64,000 nucleotides of DNA. Source: Lysobacter_K sp043738095. GTDB taxonomy: Bacteria; Pseudomonadota; Gammaproteobacteria; Xanthomonadales; Xanthomonadaceae. Shown here piece by piece: positions 1 through 8,646 of the stretch (position 1 is its first letter; each line of letters begins with the position of its first letter). A model generated the notes under the pieces. That model was given only the letters and a program-made list of their open reading frames with translations. It was not told the DNA's origin and searched no databases. Position numbers and translations under genes: made by a program. The stretch spans positions 34,805 to 98,804 of the forward strand of contig JAYSZI010000039.1 of the NCBI GenBank assembly GCA_043738095.1, read 5' to 3'.

Positions 1-371
1 CGCGCGAGCCGTACCGCGACGAGCACAGCATGGCGCTGGTCGAACGCCTGCTGGCCGGCGACGCCGATGGCGCGCGCATCACTTTGGCCCAGGACCCGGC
101 GCGCTACCACGTCGAGCTGATCGGGATGCTCGGCTACTACCAGCTCAAGGGCGCGCAGAGGTCCGATCGGGTGCGTGCCGCGGTCGCGATCATGGAACTG
201 GCCGCGCCGCACATGCCCGAGCCGAAACTGCAGCTCGGCATCGCCCAGGGCCATCATCGCCTCGGCGACGCCGCGCGGGCGCGCGCCATCCTCACCACGC
301 TGCTGGAAGCCAAGCCCGACATGGCCGAAGCTAGGCAACTCATGAAAGAAATCGACGAACTCGATGGATGA
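1..371 (+). CDS. C-terminal part of a TPR-like protein (5' truncated)
   Basis: The reading frame is open from the window edge, so the start lies outside; the first in-frame ATG is at 30. About 120 residues are visible. They form amphipathic helices with a TPR-like rhythm, for example 'AVAIMELAAPHMPEPKLQLGIA' broken by 'HHRLGDAARARAILTTLLEAKP'. The last helix pair resembles the helices that end a TPR array. No catalytic motif or membrane segment is visible in this fragment. The stop at 369-371 lies 3 nt before the response regulator ATG, so it may be the first visible gene of one operon with the two-component system. In some relatives a C-terminal TPR follows an alpha/beta-hydrolase (esterase) domain, but that cannot be judged here. 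Confidence 0.6.
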   Translation, partial: REPYRDEHSMALVERLLAGDADGARITLAQDPARYHVELIGMLGYYQLKGAQRSDRVRAAVAIMELAAPHMPEPKLQLGIAQGHHRLGDAARARAILTTLLEAKPDMAEARQLMKEIDELDG

Positions 372-374
372 TCG

Positions 375-1064
375 ATGACCCAGGCGACGCTGCGGGTCCT
401 GGTGATCGAGGACAACCTCGCGTTGCGGGAGAACATCGCCGCGCTGCTGGAGTCGCACGGCCATCGCGCGGATTTCGCCGCCGATGGCCGCACCGGCCTA
501 CAGCTTGCACTCGACGACCCGCCCGATGTGGTGGTGCTGGACCTGACGCTGCCGGGGCTCGACGGCCTGCGCGTCTGCGAGGCATTGCGCACCCGCGCCG
601 ATCGCCACATTCCGGTGCTGATGCTCACCGCGCGCGATGGCCTCGACGACAAGCTGCAGGGCTTCGAAGCCGGTGCCGACGACTACCTGACCAAACCATT
701 CGCGGCGGAGGAACTGCTGGTGCGCTGCATCGCCCTGGCCCGCCGCCATCGCGTCGGGGACAGCTACGAGCTGCGCGTCGGCTCGCTGTGCATCGATCGC
801 CGCAGCGGCCAGGCACGGCGCTTCGACCAGCCGCTCGCCCTGCACCAAACCAGTTATCGCATCCTGCTGGCGCTGGCCGAAGCCTGGCCGCGCACGCTGA
901 CTCGCTCGGACCTGAGCGAGCGGTTGTGGGGCAATGATCCGCCCGAATCCGATCCGCTGCGTTCGCACCTGTACCTGTTGCGGCAATCGCTCGACAAGCC
1001 GTTCGCTACGGCCATGCTCAAGACCGTGCACGGTGTCGGCTTCAAGCTTGAGGGCGACGCATGA
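375..1064 (+). CDS. OmpR/PhoB-family response regulator
   Basis: This 229-residue protein has a receiver domain (about 5-118) followed by a winged-helix DNA-binding domain (about 130-226). The acidic pair (E12, D13), the phospho-acceptor D56 in 'VVVLDLTLPG' and the conserved K107 in 'YLTKPF' are all present. The C-terminal part contains 'LTRSDLSERLWGNDPPES' and 'LKTVHGVGFKL', which are OmpR-type effector-domain features. Its last bases overlap the kinase start (ATGA at 1061-1064), so the two are translationally coupled and almost certainly a cognate pair. Without a search I cannot assign the regulon or a specific name. Confidence 0.93.
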   Translation: MTQATLRVLVIEDNLALRENIAALLESHGHRADFAADGRTGLQLALDDPPDVVVLDLTLPGLDGLRVCEALRTRADRHIPVLMLTARDGLDDKLQGFEAGADDYLTKPFAAEELLVRCIALARRHRVGDSYELRVGSLCIDRRSGQARRFDQPLALHQTSYRILLALAEAWPRTLTRSDLSERLWGNDPPESDPLRSHLYLLRQSLDKPFATAMLKTVHGVGFKLEGDA

Positions 1065-2362
1065 CGCGACCGACCGGGCCGCGTCCGGCGCGGCGCCTGC
1101 GCAACCGGCTGATGCTCTCGTTCGCGGGTTTCACCTTGATGGTGGCGGCGCTGTTCGGGCTGTACGCGGTGGCGTTCGTGTACTCAGTCGAAGACCGATT
1201 CTTCAATTCCATGCTCAAACAGGAAGCCGCCACCCAGCTCGATCACCACGCCCGCCGAGGCAGGTGGACGGCGCCGCGCAGCGGATTTATGGCGGTTTAC
1301 CCGAACCCGGCCTCGCTTCCGGACGACCTGCGCGCGCAGCACCGCGGCGAACCGTGGCGGTCCGAGTTCGCCGGTAGCCACGGGCGGCACTACCACGTGC
1401 TGGCGCTGGACCCGCCGGCCCCGGCGACGCGCGCCTGGCTGGTCGCCGAAGTCAGCCGGCAATTGGTGGTTCGCCCGATTCGCGACGACCTCTTGGGCCT
1501 GCTGGCATGGTCAGCGCTGGGCGTCATCGCGTTGGCGTTGCTGCTCGGCTACGGGCTGGCGCGACGCACCGCCGCGCCGCTGGCGGACCTGGCCGCTCGC
1601 GTCGGCGCCATGCGCCCCGGACAACTGCCCGAAACCTTTGCCGAGAGCTATCCCAACGACGAGGTCGGCATACTCGCGCGTGGCCTGCAGGCGCTGATTG
1701 GCCGCATGCGCGACTTCATCGCGCGCGAACAGGAATTCACCCGCGACGCCAGTCATGAACTGCGCACGCCGCTGGCAGTGATCCGCAGCGCGACCGAACG
1801 GCTGGCCACCGAGCCGGCTTTGTCGGCCGAATCGAGGCGGCAACTCGACCATGTCCGCGAATCCACCCGGCAACTGGAACAGACAGTCGCCACCTTGCTC
1901 GCGTTGGCGCGCGAGGATCGGCCGGATGTGGTCGGCACGGGACCTACCACGCTGCTGCCAGTGATCGAACGCGTCGTGGTGGATTTGGCACCGCTGTTGG
2001 AGGGCAAACCGGTCACTGTCGAATTGGCCGTACCGTGCGATGCGGTGATCGCGCTGCCCGCGGGGGTGCTGCACATCCTGATGTCCAACCTGATCGGCAA
2101 TGCGTTCGCGCACAGCCTGCACGGAACCGTCGCCATCGACGTGCAAGCCGGCTGGTTGCGCATCAGCAACAGCGGCAGCCCTATTGCCGACGCGGTGCGC
2201 GCGGATCCCTGTCAGGCCTTCGGCAAAGGCCCGGACAGCGCCGGCATGGGCCTCGGGCTGGCGATCGTCCGTCGCCTGTGCGATCGCTATGGCGTGGACC
2301 TGCGCCTCGAGGCCACGCCCGTCGGGACGATGGCCAGCATTTCTCTAGCCAGCAACGACTGA
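1061..2362 (+). CDS. Sensor histidine kinase, partner of the upstream regulator
   Basis: This 433-residue inner-membrane kinase has two membrane segments (about 20-42 and 144-166) flanking a periplasmic sensor of roughly 100 residues. A HAMP-like linker follows (about 168-222). The dimerisation domain carries 'FTRDASHELRTPL' with phospho-acceptor H232. The ATPase domain has an N-box ('LMSNLIGNAFAHS') and a G-box ('GMGLGLAIVRRLCD'). The catalytic domain is compact, and the protein ends soon after the G2 region. The ATGA overlap with the response regulator supports a single transcript. The periplasmic domain shows no family I recognise, so the stimulus is unknown. Confidence 0.92.
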   Translation: MTRPTGPRPARRLRNRLMLSFAGFTLMVAALFGLYAVAFVYSVEDRFFNSMLKQEAATQLDHHARRGRWTAPRSGFMAVYPNPASLPDDLRAQHRGEPWRSEFAGSHGRHYHVLALDPPAPATRAWLVAEVSRQLVVRPIRDDLLGLLAWSALGVIALALLLGYGLARRTAAPLADLAARVGAMRPGQLPETFAESYPNDEVGILARGLQALIGRMRDFIAREQEFTRDASHELRTPLAVIRSATERLATEPALSAESRRQLDHVRESTRQLEQTVATLLALAREDRPDVVGTGPTTLLPVIERVVVDLAPLLEGKPVTVELAVPCDAVIALPAGVLHILMSNLIGNAFAHSLHGTVAIDVQAGWLRISNSGSPIADAVRADPCQAFGKGPDSAGMGLGLAIVRRLCDRYGVDLRLEATPVGTMASISLASND

Positions 2363-2580
2363 GCCTGCGGTCCACCGCCGCACGCCAGTCGATAAAGCGC
2401 TTGCTCGTCCGCACGATAGGTAGCCGCAACTAGTTTGCTCGTCGTCGGCTCGGCCGCTGATCGTCTGCGACTCTCTGCGCGGGCGTGCCAGAATTGCGCA
2501 TTGATTCACTCGTTCGTTATATCGAGCGGTGAATCCAACGGGCGCCCGGCGTCACCACTACGGACTGGAAACAGCCAGCT

Positions 2581-5500
2581 ATGCCGCAGAATTCGCCCCC
2601 GTCGCCACCGGCTCTCCCAGCCGGCTCGCCTGCTCCTGCGCCCGGGCTTGGGCAACGGCTGTTCGGTCAGGTCGATTGGGTGCCGCCGCCTTGGCTCGCG
2701 GCACTGTTGGCGAAAGTCCGCTTGCGTCCGGCGCTGTATCTGGGCAGCGCGGCCGCGCTGATTGCGATCGCCGGGCTCAGTTACTGGCTGCTGACGCGTC
2801 CCACGCCGATCGTTCCCGGTGCGCTCGAAGTGGAAGTGCACACGCCAGCGCTGACCGACTACACCAAGACGCCGGCGAAGATCGACACGCTGCGTTTGAG
2901 CTTTTCCGACTCCGCCGCGCCGATCGCCAAGGTCGGCAATGCCCCCGACGGCATTTCCGTGCAGCCCGAAATCAAGGGCGCCTGGTCGTGGAGCGACGAC
3001 AAGACACTGGTGTTCACGCCGGCAAGCGACTGGCCGGTCGGTCAGCGCTACCAGGTGTCGATCGACAAGAAACGCGCGCTGGCGCCGAAGGTGCATCTGG
3101 TCGAGGACGAATTCGAGTTCGCCACGGCGCCCTTTACCGCCACGCTCAGTAAGAGCGAGTTCTACCAGGACCCGGTCGACCAGAATCTGAAAAAAGGCGT
3201 GTACGAACTCGGGTTCTCGCACCCCGTCGACGCCGCCCAGTTCGAGCGCCGCATCGCGCTGCAGCTCAGCGACAGCGCCGGCACCAAACTGGGCGCGCCG
3301 GGCCATACCGTGAGCTACGACGAGCGCCGGCTGAAAGCCTGGATCCATTCGCAACCGCTGAAACTGCCGGAAAACGGCGGCGTGCTGAAGCTGGAACTGG
3401 CGCGCGGCGTGCGCAGCCTGCTCGGTGGCGAAGGCAGCAAGGATGCACTCAAGGGCGACGTCGCCCTGCCCTCGCTGTACAGCGTCAATGTCACCGCGAT
3501 CACGCCGACCCTGGTCGACAACGAGCGCTTCGAGCCCGAACAGGTGCTGGTGGTCGAGTTCAACAACGCCATGCGCGACACCGAGGTCGCGCGCGCCGTG
3601 ACGGTGTGGCTGCTGCCGTCGAAGAATTCCAAGTTGCCGGTCAAGGAGCAGCGCGCGAACTACCCGTGGTCCGACAGCGAGATCGACGAGGCGTTGCTGA
3701 AGCAATCCAAGCCGCTCACGTTGACCACGATGCCGACCGAGCGCGAGTACATCGAAGCCCACAGCTTCAAGTTCAGCGCGCCCCCCGGGCGGCGGCTGTA
3801 CGTGCGCGTCGGCAAGGGCCTGAAGGCGTTCGGCGGCTTCATCCTCGGTGCCAACCACGCGACCGTCGCCACCGTGCCCGACTACCCGCAGCTGCTGCGC
3901 TTCATCGGCGACGGTGCGCTGCTGTCGTTGCGCGGCGAGCGCCGGATCAGCCTGGTCTCGCGCAACGTCGCCAACGCCCGGCTGGAAATCGCCCGGGTCC
4001 TGCCCGAGCAGTTGCAGCACCTCGCGTTCGCGAACCAGGGCAGCTACACCAAGCCCTACCTGGAAGGCATCGAAGCCGACAGCCTGGTGGAGCGCGTGGA
4101 AAAGCGCCTGCAGCTGCCCGCCGACAACCCGGCCAAGGCGCATTACGAGGGCGTCGACCTCGGCGAATTCCTGAAGCCATCGCGCCGCGGCGTGTTCATG
4201 CTCAGCCTGCGCACGCTCGATGCGCATGACAGCCAGCGCCCGGCAGCGGAAACGCTCGGCAACGATGTCGGCGAGGAACAGGACCAGCGTCTGGTGGTGC
4301 TGACCGACCTCGGCATCATCGTCAAGAAAGCGCTCGACGGCCGTCGCGATGTATTCGTGCAATCGCTGGCGCAGGGCACGCCCGTCGCGGGCGCGCAGGT
4401 GCGTGCGATCGCGCGCAACGGCGAGACTCTGGTCGAGGTCGCGACCGACGACGCCGGCCGCGCGCGCCTGCCGTCGCTGGAAGACTTCAAGCGCGAGAAG
4501 CGCCCGGTGATGCTGACCGTGACGCAGGGCGACGATTTTTCGTTCCTGCCGATCGACGACAGCGGCCGCGTGCTCGACTACTCGCGCTTCGACATCGGTG
4601 GCGAGCCGAACGACATCGAAGCCGGCGCACTGAACGCGTTCCTGTTTTCCGACCGCGGCCTGTACCGCCCGGGCGACACCATCAACCTGGGCATGATCGT
4701 GCGCGCCGCAGACTGGAAGCGGCCGCTGACCGGCTTGCCGCTCGAGCTCGTGCTGACCGACCCGCGCGGCACCGTGGCGAAGCGGCAGCGGCTCAAACTC
4801 GATGACGCCGGCTTCCTGAGCGTCAACTACACCTCGGCCGAGAGCGCGCCGAGTGGTACCTGGGAGGCGAACCTGTATCTGCTCGGCAAGGACGACCGTC
4901 GCACCGCGATTGGCTCGACCTCGGTGCAGGTGCGCGAATTCGCCCCAGACACAATGCGCGTTCGCGCGCAGCTGTCGTCGGACAATCCGCAGGGTTGGAT
5001 CAAGCCCGAAGAGCTGTCCGCGCTGGTCACGCTCGAGAACCTGTTCGGCACGCCGGCGCAGCAGCGCCGGGTCGCGGCAACGATCGTATTGCGACCGGCG
5101 TTCCCGAACTTTCCGGCGTACCCCGATTACCAGTTCTTCGATCCGCAGCGGGCCAAAGAAGGCTACGACGAGACCCTTGGCGACGCCGTCAGCGATAACG
5201 ACGGCCACGCGAAGTTCGCGATCGACCTGAAGAAGTACGAGCGCGCGACCTACCAGCTCAGCTTCCTGGCGCGCGCCTATGAACCCGGCAGCGGCCGCAA
5301 TGTCGCCGCGCAGACCAGCGCGCTGGTGTCGAGCAACGACCATCTGGTCGGGATCAAGGCGAAGGAGGAGCTCGCCTACCTCAAGCGTGGCGCCAAGCAT
5401 GCGGTGCAGTTGCTCACGATCGGCCAGAACGGCAAGCCCAAGGCGGTCGCGGGCCTGCATGCGGTGGTGGTCGAGAAGCGCTTCGTGTCGGTGCTCACCA

Positions 5501-8472
5501 AGCAGGACTCCGGCATCTACCGCTACGTCTCCCACGAGCGGCGTTTCGACCGCAAGGACCAGTTGCTGCAACTCGGTGGCGGCCGGCAGACGGTCGCGCT
5601 GCCGACCGAGCAACCCGGCGATTTCGTGCTGGAAGTGCGTGGCAGCGATGGCAAGGCGCTCAACCAGATCGCGTTCTCGGTCGCGGGCGCGGCCAACCTG
5701 TCGCGCTCGCTGGAACGTAATGCCGAGCTCGCGCTGACCCTGTCCAAGCCGAGCTACAGCCCGGGCGAGACCATCGAAGTCAGCGTGCGCGCGCCCTACC
5801 CCGGCAGCGGCCTGATCACGATCGAACGCGACCGCGTCTACGCCCACGTGTGGTTCCGCGCCGACACCACCGGCAGCGTGCAGAAGATCCAGCTGCCCGC
5901 GGATTTCGAGGGCAATGGCTACGTCAACGTGCAGTTCCTGCGCGATCCGAACTCCGACGAGATCTTCATGAGCCCGCTGTCGTTCGGTGTGGCGCCGTTT
6001 GCGGTGGACCGTGCCGCGCGCACGCAAGCGCTGCGCGTCAGCGTGCCGGCGGTGGCCAAGCCGGGCGTGCCGATCGCGGCCGACATCACCACGCCCGGCA
6101 AGGCGCGGGTGGTGCTGTTCGTGGTCGACGAAGGCATCCTGCAGGTCGCGCGCTACCGCGTCGGCGATCCGCTCGATCATTTCTTCAAGAAGAAGATGCT
6201 GCAGGTCGGTACCGCGCAGATTCTCGATCTGATGCTGCCCGAGTTCAGCCGCATCGCCGCGCTCAGTGCGCCCGGTGGCGACGGCGAAGGCGACCTGGCC
6301 AAGCACCTCAATCCGTTCAAACGCAAATCGGAAAAACCGGCGGTGTGGTGGTCGGGGATCTTCGATGTCGATGGCCACAAGCAGGTCAAGTTCACCCTGC
6401 CCGACCACTTCAACGGCCAGGTGCGCGTGGTCGCGGTCGCGGTCACGCCCGAGCGGATTGGCCTGGCGGAAACCAAGATGGTGATCCGCGGCGATTTCGT
6501 GCTGACGCCGACGGTGCCAACGCATCTGGCGCCGGGCGACGAGTTCGACCTGCCGGTCGGGATTGCCAATACGATCGCTGGCGCCAAGACCGCCACGACT
6601 GTCACCACCACGCTGAAACTGCCACCGTCACTGACCTTGGTCGGCGCCGCGCCGTCGGCGTTGTCGCTGGCACCGGGGCGCGAAGCCACGGTGCGTTTCC
6701 GGGTTCGTGCGGGCAGCGCTCTGGTCAGTGCGCCGATTGTCGTGATCGCGCAATCGGGCAAGTACCGCGCGCAACGGCGGATCGAAGTGTCGTTGCGCCC
6801 GGCGACTGTCGCGCGTCAGGACCTGCGCGTCGGCCGCGCCGATCAAGCGGTCGTGCTGAAGAACCTGCGGCCGATGTTCAACCAGCGCGCGACGCGGCAG
6901 CTGTCGGCCTCGGTGTCGCCGCTGGTCGCGCTCGACGGCTTCACGTCCTACCTCAACAACTACCCGTACCTGTGTACCGAACAGATCGTGAGCCAGGCGA
7001 TGCCGGCACTGGTGCTCGGCGCGCATCCGGAGTTCGGCAAGGTCGTTGGCGCGCGCGCGTCGAAACCGAGCGCGAGACTGATCGACGCGTTGCGTTCGCG
7101 CCAGAACAGCGAAGGCGGCCTCGGTTTGTGGCTGGCGACACCCGATGCCGATCTGTTCGTCTCGGGCTATGCCGCGCTGTACCTGCTGGAAGCGCGCGAG
7201 CGCGGCAAGCCGGTGCCCGACGACATGCTCGCGGCACTCAACCGCTATCTGGAAGCGCAGGCTACCGACCGCAGCGGCAACGATCTGGCGGCATTGCGCA
7301 GCCGCGCGCTCGCGGTGTACCTGCTGATCCGCCAGGGCCGCACCGCCAGCAACCTGCTCGGCGCGGTGCATGAGCAGCTCAAGCGCGACCAGCCCAAACG
7401 CTGGGAAAACGATGCGGCCGGATTGTTCATCGCCGCGAGCTACCAGCTGCTGCAGCAGGACAAGGCCGCACACGCGCTCGCGAGCAAGGCGATCGTCCGC
7501 GCGAACCGCGCCGCGCCCGCGACCGGGTTTGGCTACGCGTACTTCTACGATCCTGGCATCGAGAACGCGTGGACCGTGTACCTGATCAACAAGCACTTCC
7601 CGGCGATGACGAAACAGCTGCAGCCCGTCGCGCTCGAGCGCCTGCTCGATCCGCTGCGCAACAACAGCTACAACACGTTGTCCTCGGCGCTGACCGTGCT
7701 GGCGATGGACGCCTACGCCGCCGCCAACCGGACCTCGCCGTTGCCGACGCTGCAAGCCGCGGGCAAGGACGGCAAGCGCCGCAACATCGGCGTGGCGACG
7801 GGTCAGATCGCGCGCGGCGCGTTCGCCGCGACCGACGCCCAGTTGTGGGTCGCGCCGGCGGACAAGGTCCCGGTCTGGTACTTGCTCAACCAGAGCGGGT
7901 TTGATCGCGCCCCGCCGAAGGCCGCACAAAGCCACGGCCTCGAAGTGATCCGCGACTACCTCGACAGCGCCGGCAAGCCGGTCACCACGCTGACCCAGGG
8001 CGACGAGGTCACCGTGCGCCTGCGCGTGCGCGCGCTCGGTGCCAGTGCGCGCGGCGACATCGCGATCGTCGATCTGCTGCCGGGCGGTTTCGAGCCGGTG
8101 CTGCAGCAACCCGTGCTCGCGGTCAAGGCAGCCAGCGACGATGAGGCCGACTACGAGGAATGCGACGGCGAAGACTGTGGCGATGAAGCAGACGATGGCT
8201 CGGCCCAGGCCAGCGCAGCACCACCGGCGCCGACGTTGGCCCTGCCCGGCTCCAGCTTCCAGCCGCAACACGTCGAGCAGCGCGAAGATCGCATCGTCCT
8301 GTTCGGTAACGTCAGCAGCCAAGTCAGCGAGTTCCGCTACCGCGTGCGCGCCAACAACAGCGGCCGCTTCGTGGTGCCGCCGATCTACGCCGAATCGATG
8401 TACGAACGCGCGGTGTATGCGCAGGGCGGCCCCGCCGGCACCCTGCAGGTGACCCCGCCGAAGCGGCCATGA
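2581..8472 (+). CDS. yfhM: Bacterial alpha-2-macroglobulin (YfhM/ECAM-like)
   Basis: This 1963-residue protein belongs to the bacterial alpha-2-macroglobulin family, periplasmic protease traps thought to protect the envelope. It has a proline-rich cytoplasmic N-terminus, one membrane anchor (about residues 50-71) and then a long series of macroglobulin beta-domains. The thioester motif C-x-E-Q is intact (C1465-T-E-Q1468, in 'YPYLCTEQIVSQAMP') and begins the alpha-helical thioester domain. Unlike the E. coli protein there is no lipobox; anchoring appears to be by a transmembrane helix. It is about 300 residues longer than E. coli YfhM. An acidic stretch near residues 1850-1875 (rich in D/E, with two Cys) interrupts the C-terminal part. 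The next gene is pbpC, the classic partner: trap plus peptidoglycan repair. Confidence 0.93.
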   Translation: MPQNSPPSPPALPAGSPAPAPGLGQRLFGQVDWVPPPWLAALLAKVRLRPALYLGSAAALIAIAGLSYWLLTRPTPIVPGALEVEVHTPALTDYTKTPAKIDTLRLSFSDSAAPIAKVGNAPDGISVQPEIKGAWSWSDDKTLVFTPASDWPVGQRYQVSIDKKRALAPKVHLVEDEFEFATAPFTATLSKSEFYQDPVDQNLKKGVYELGFSHPVDAAQFERRIALQLSDSAGTKLGAPGHTVSYDERRLKAWIHSQPLKLPENGGVLKLELARGVRSLLGGEGSKDALKGDVALPSLYSVNVTAITPTLVDNERFEPEQVLVVEFNNAMRDTEVARAVTVWLLPSKNSKLPVKEQRANYPWSDSEIDEALLKQSKPLTLTTMPTEREYIEAHSFKFSAPPGRRLYVRVGKGLKAFGGFILGANHATVATVPDYPQLLRFIGDGALLSLRGERRISLVSRNVANARLEIARVLPEQLQHLAFANQGSYTKPYLEGIEADSLVERVEKRLQLPADNPAKAHYEGVDLGEFLKPSRRGVFMLSLRTLDAHDSQRPAAETLGNDVGEEQDQRLVVLTDLGIIVKKALDGRRDVFVQSLAQGTPVAGAQVRAIARNGETLVEVATDDAGRARLPSLEDFKREKRPVMLTVTQGDDFSFLPIDDSGRVLDYSRFDIGGEPNDIEAGALNAFLFSDRGLYRPGDTINLGMIVRAADWKRPLTGLPLELVLTDPRGTVAKRQRLKLDDAGFLSVNYTSAESAPSGTWEANLYLLGKDDRRTAIGSTSVQVREFAPDTMRVRAQLSSDNPQGWIKPEELSALVTLENLFGTPAQQRRVAATIVLRPAFPNFPAYPDYQFFDPQRAKEGYDETLGDAVSDNDGHAKFAIDLKKYERATYQLSFLARAYEPGSGRNVAAQTSALVSSNDHLVGIKAKEELAYLKRGAKHAVQLLTIGQNGKPKAVAGLHAVVVEKRFVSVLTKQDSGIYRYVSHERRFDRKDQLLQLGGGRQTVALPTEQPGDFVLEVRGSDGKALNQIAFSVAGAANLSRSLERNAELALTLSKPSYSPGETIEVSVRAPYPGSGLITIERDRVYAHVWFRADTTGSVQKIQLPADFEGNGYVNVQFLRDPNSDEIFMSPLSFGVAPFAVDRAARTQALRVSVPAVAKPGVPIAADITTPGKARVVLFVVDEGILQVARYRVGDPLDHFFKKKMLQVGTAQILDLMLPEFSRIAALSAPGGDGEGDLAKHLNPFKRKSEKPAVWWSGIFDVDGHKQVKFTLPDHFNGQVRVVAVAVTPERIGLAETKMVIRGDFVLTPTVPTHLAPGDEFDLPVGIANTIAGAKTATTVTTTLKLPPSLTLVGAAPSALSLAPGREATVRFRVRAGSALVSAPIVVIAQSGKYRAQRRIEVSLRPATVARQDLRVGRADQAVVLKNLRPMFNQRATRQLSASVSPLVALDGFTSYLNNYPYLCTEQIVSQAMPALVLGAHPEFGKVVGARASKPSARLIDALRSRQNSEGGLGLWLATPDADLFVSGYAALYLLEARERGKPVPDDMLAALNRYLEAQATDRSGNDLAALRSRALAVYLLIRQGRTASNLLGAVHEQLKRDQPKRWENDAAGLFIAASYQLLQQDKAAHALASKAIVRANRAAPATGFGYAYFYDPGIENAWTVYLINKHFPAMTKQLQPVALERLLDPLRNNSYNTLSSALTVLAMDAYAAANRTSPLPTLQAAGKDGKRRNIGVATGQIARGAFAATDAQLWVAPADKVPVWYLLNQSGFDRAPPKAAQSHGLEVIRDYLDSAGKPVTTLTQGDEVTVRLRVRALGASARGDIAIVDLLPGGFEPVLQQPVLAVKAASDDEADYEECDGEDCGDEADDGSAQASAAPPAPTLALPGSSFQPQHVEQREDRIVLFGNVSSQVSEFRYRVRANNSGRFVVPPIYAESMYERAVYAQGGPAGTLQVTPPKRP

Positions 8473-8483
8473 ATCTTGTTGTT

Positions 8484-8638
8484 GCTCGTCATTCCAGCGA
8501 AGGAGGGGCACTTGAGTCCGTCATCCCCGCGAACCCGGGAACGCTTTTGTTCGTCATTCCCGCGAACGCGGGAATCCAGTGTCTTTGCTTTCAAAGGCTG
8601 GAAGTCACTGGATCCCCGCGTTCGCTGGGATGGCGATT
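8484..8638. repeat. Cluster of extragenic palindromic (REP-like) repeats
   Basis: The gap between the alpha-2-macroglobulin gene and pbpC holds several degenerate copies of one motif. Copies beginning 'cgtcattcc/atcccc-gcgaa' lie near 8488, 8520 and 8551. An inverted copy lies at about 8607-8636 ('cactggatccccgcgttcg'). The copy at 8551-8581 is itself palindromic: ATTCCCGC, loop GAAC, GCGGGAAT. The outer 'atccagtg' and 'cactggat' also pair, so the RNA could form a long hairpin. Such elements are common between genes of this order; they may stabilise or attenuate the transcript. Confidence 0.8.
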
Positions 8639-8646
8639 AATTCTTG

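Noticed and set aside
2506..6525. A 1339-codon open frame on the minus strand opposite the alpha-2-macroglobulin gene
   Set aside because: It is antisense to a well-supported gene; its composition (His, Arg, Gln, Val rich) is the usual mirror image of GC-rich coding DNA, and it has no recognisable motif. Similar long antisense frames at 6628-8511, 9673-11091, 30436-32214 and 22414-23778 were rejected for the same reason.
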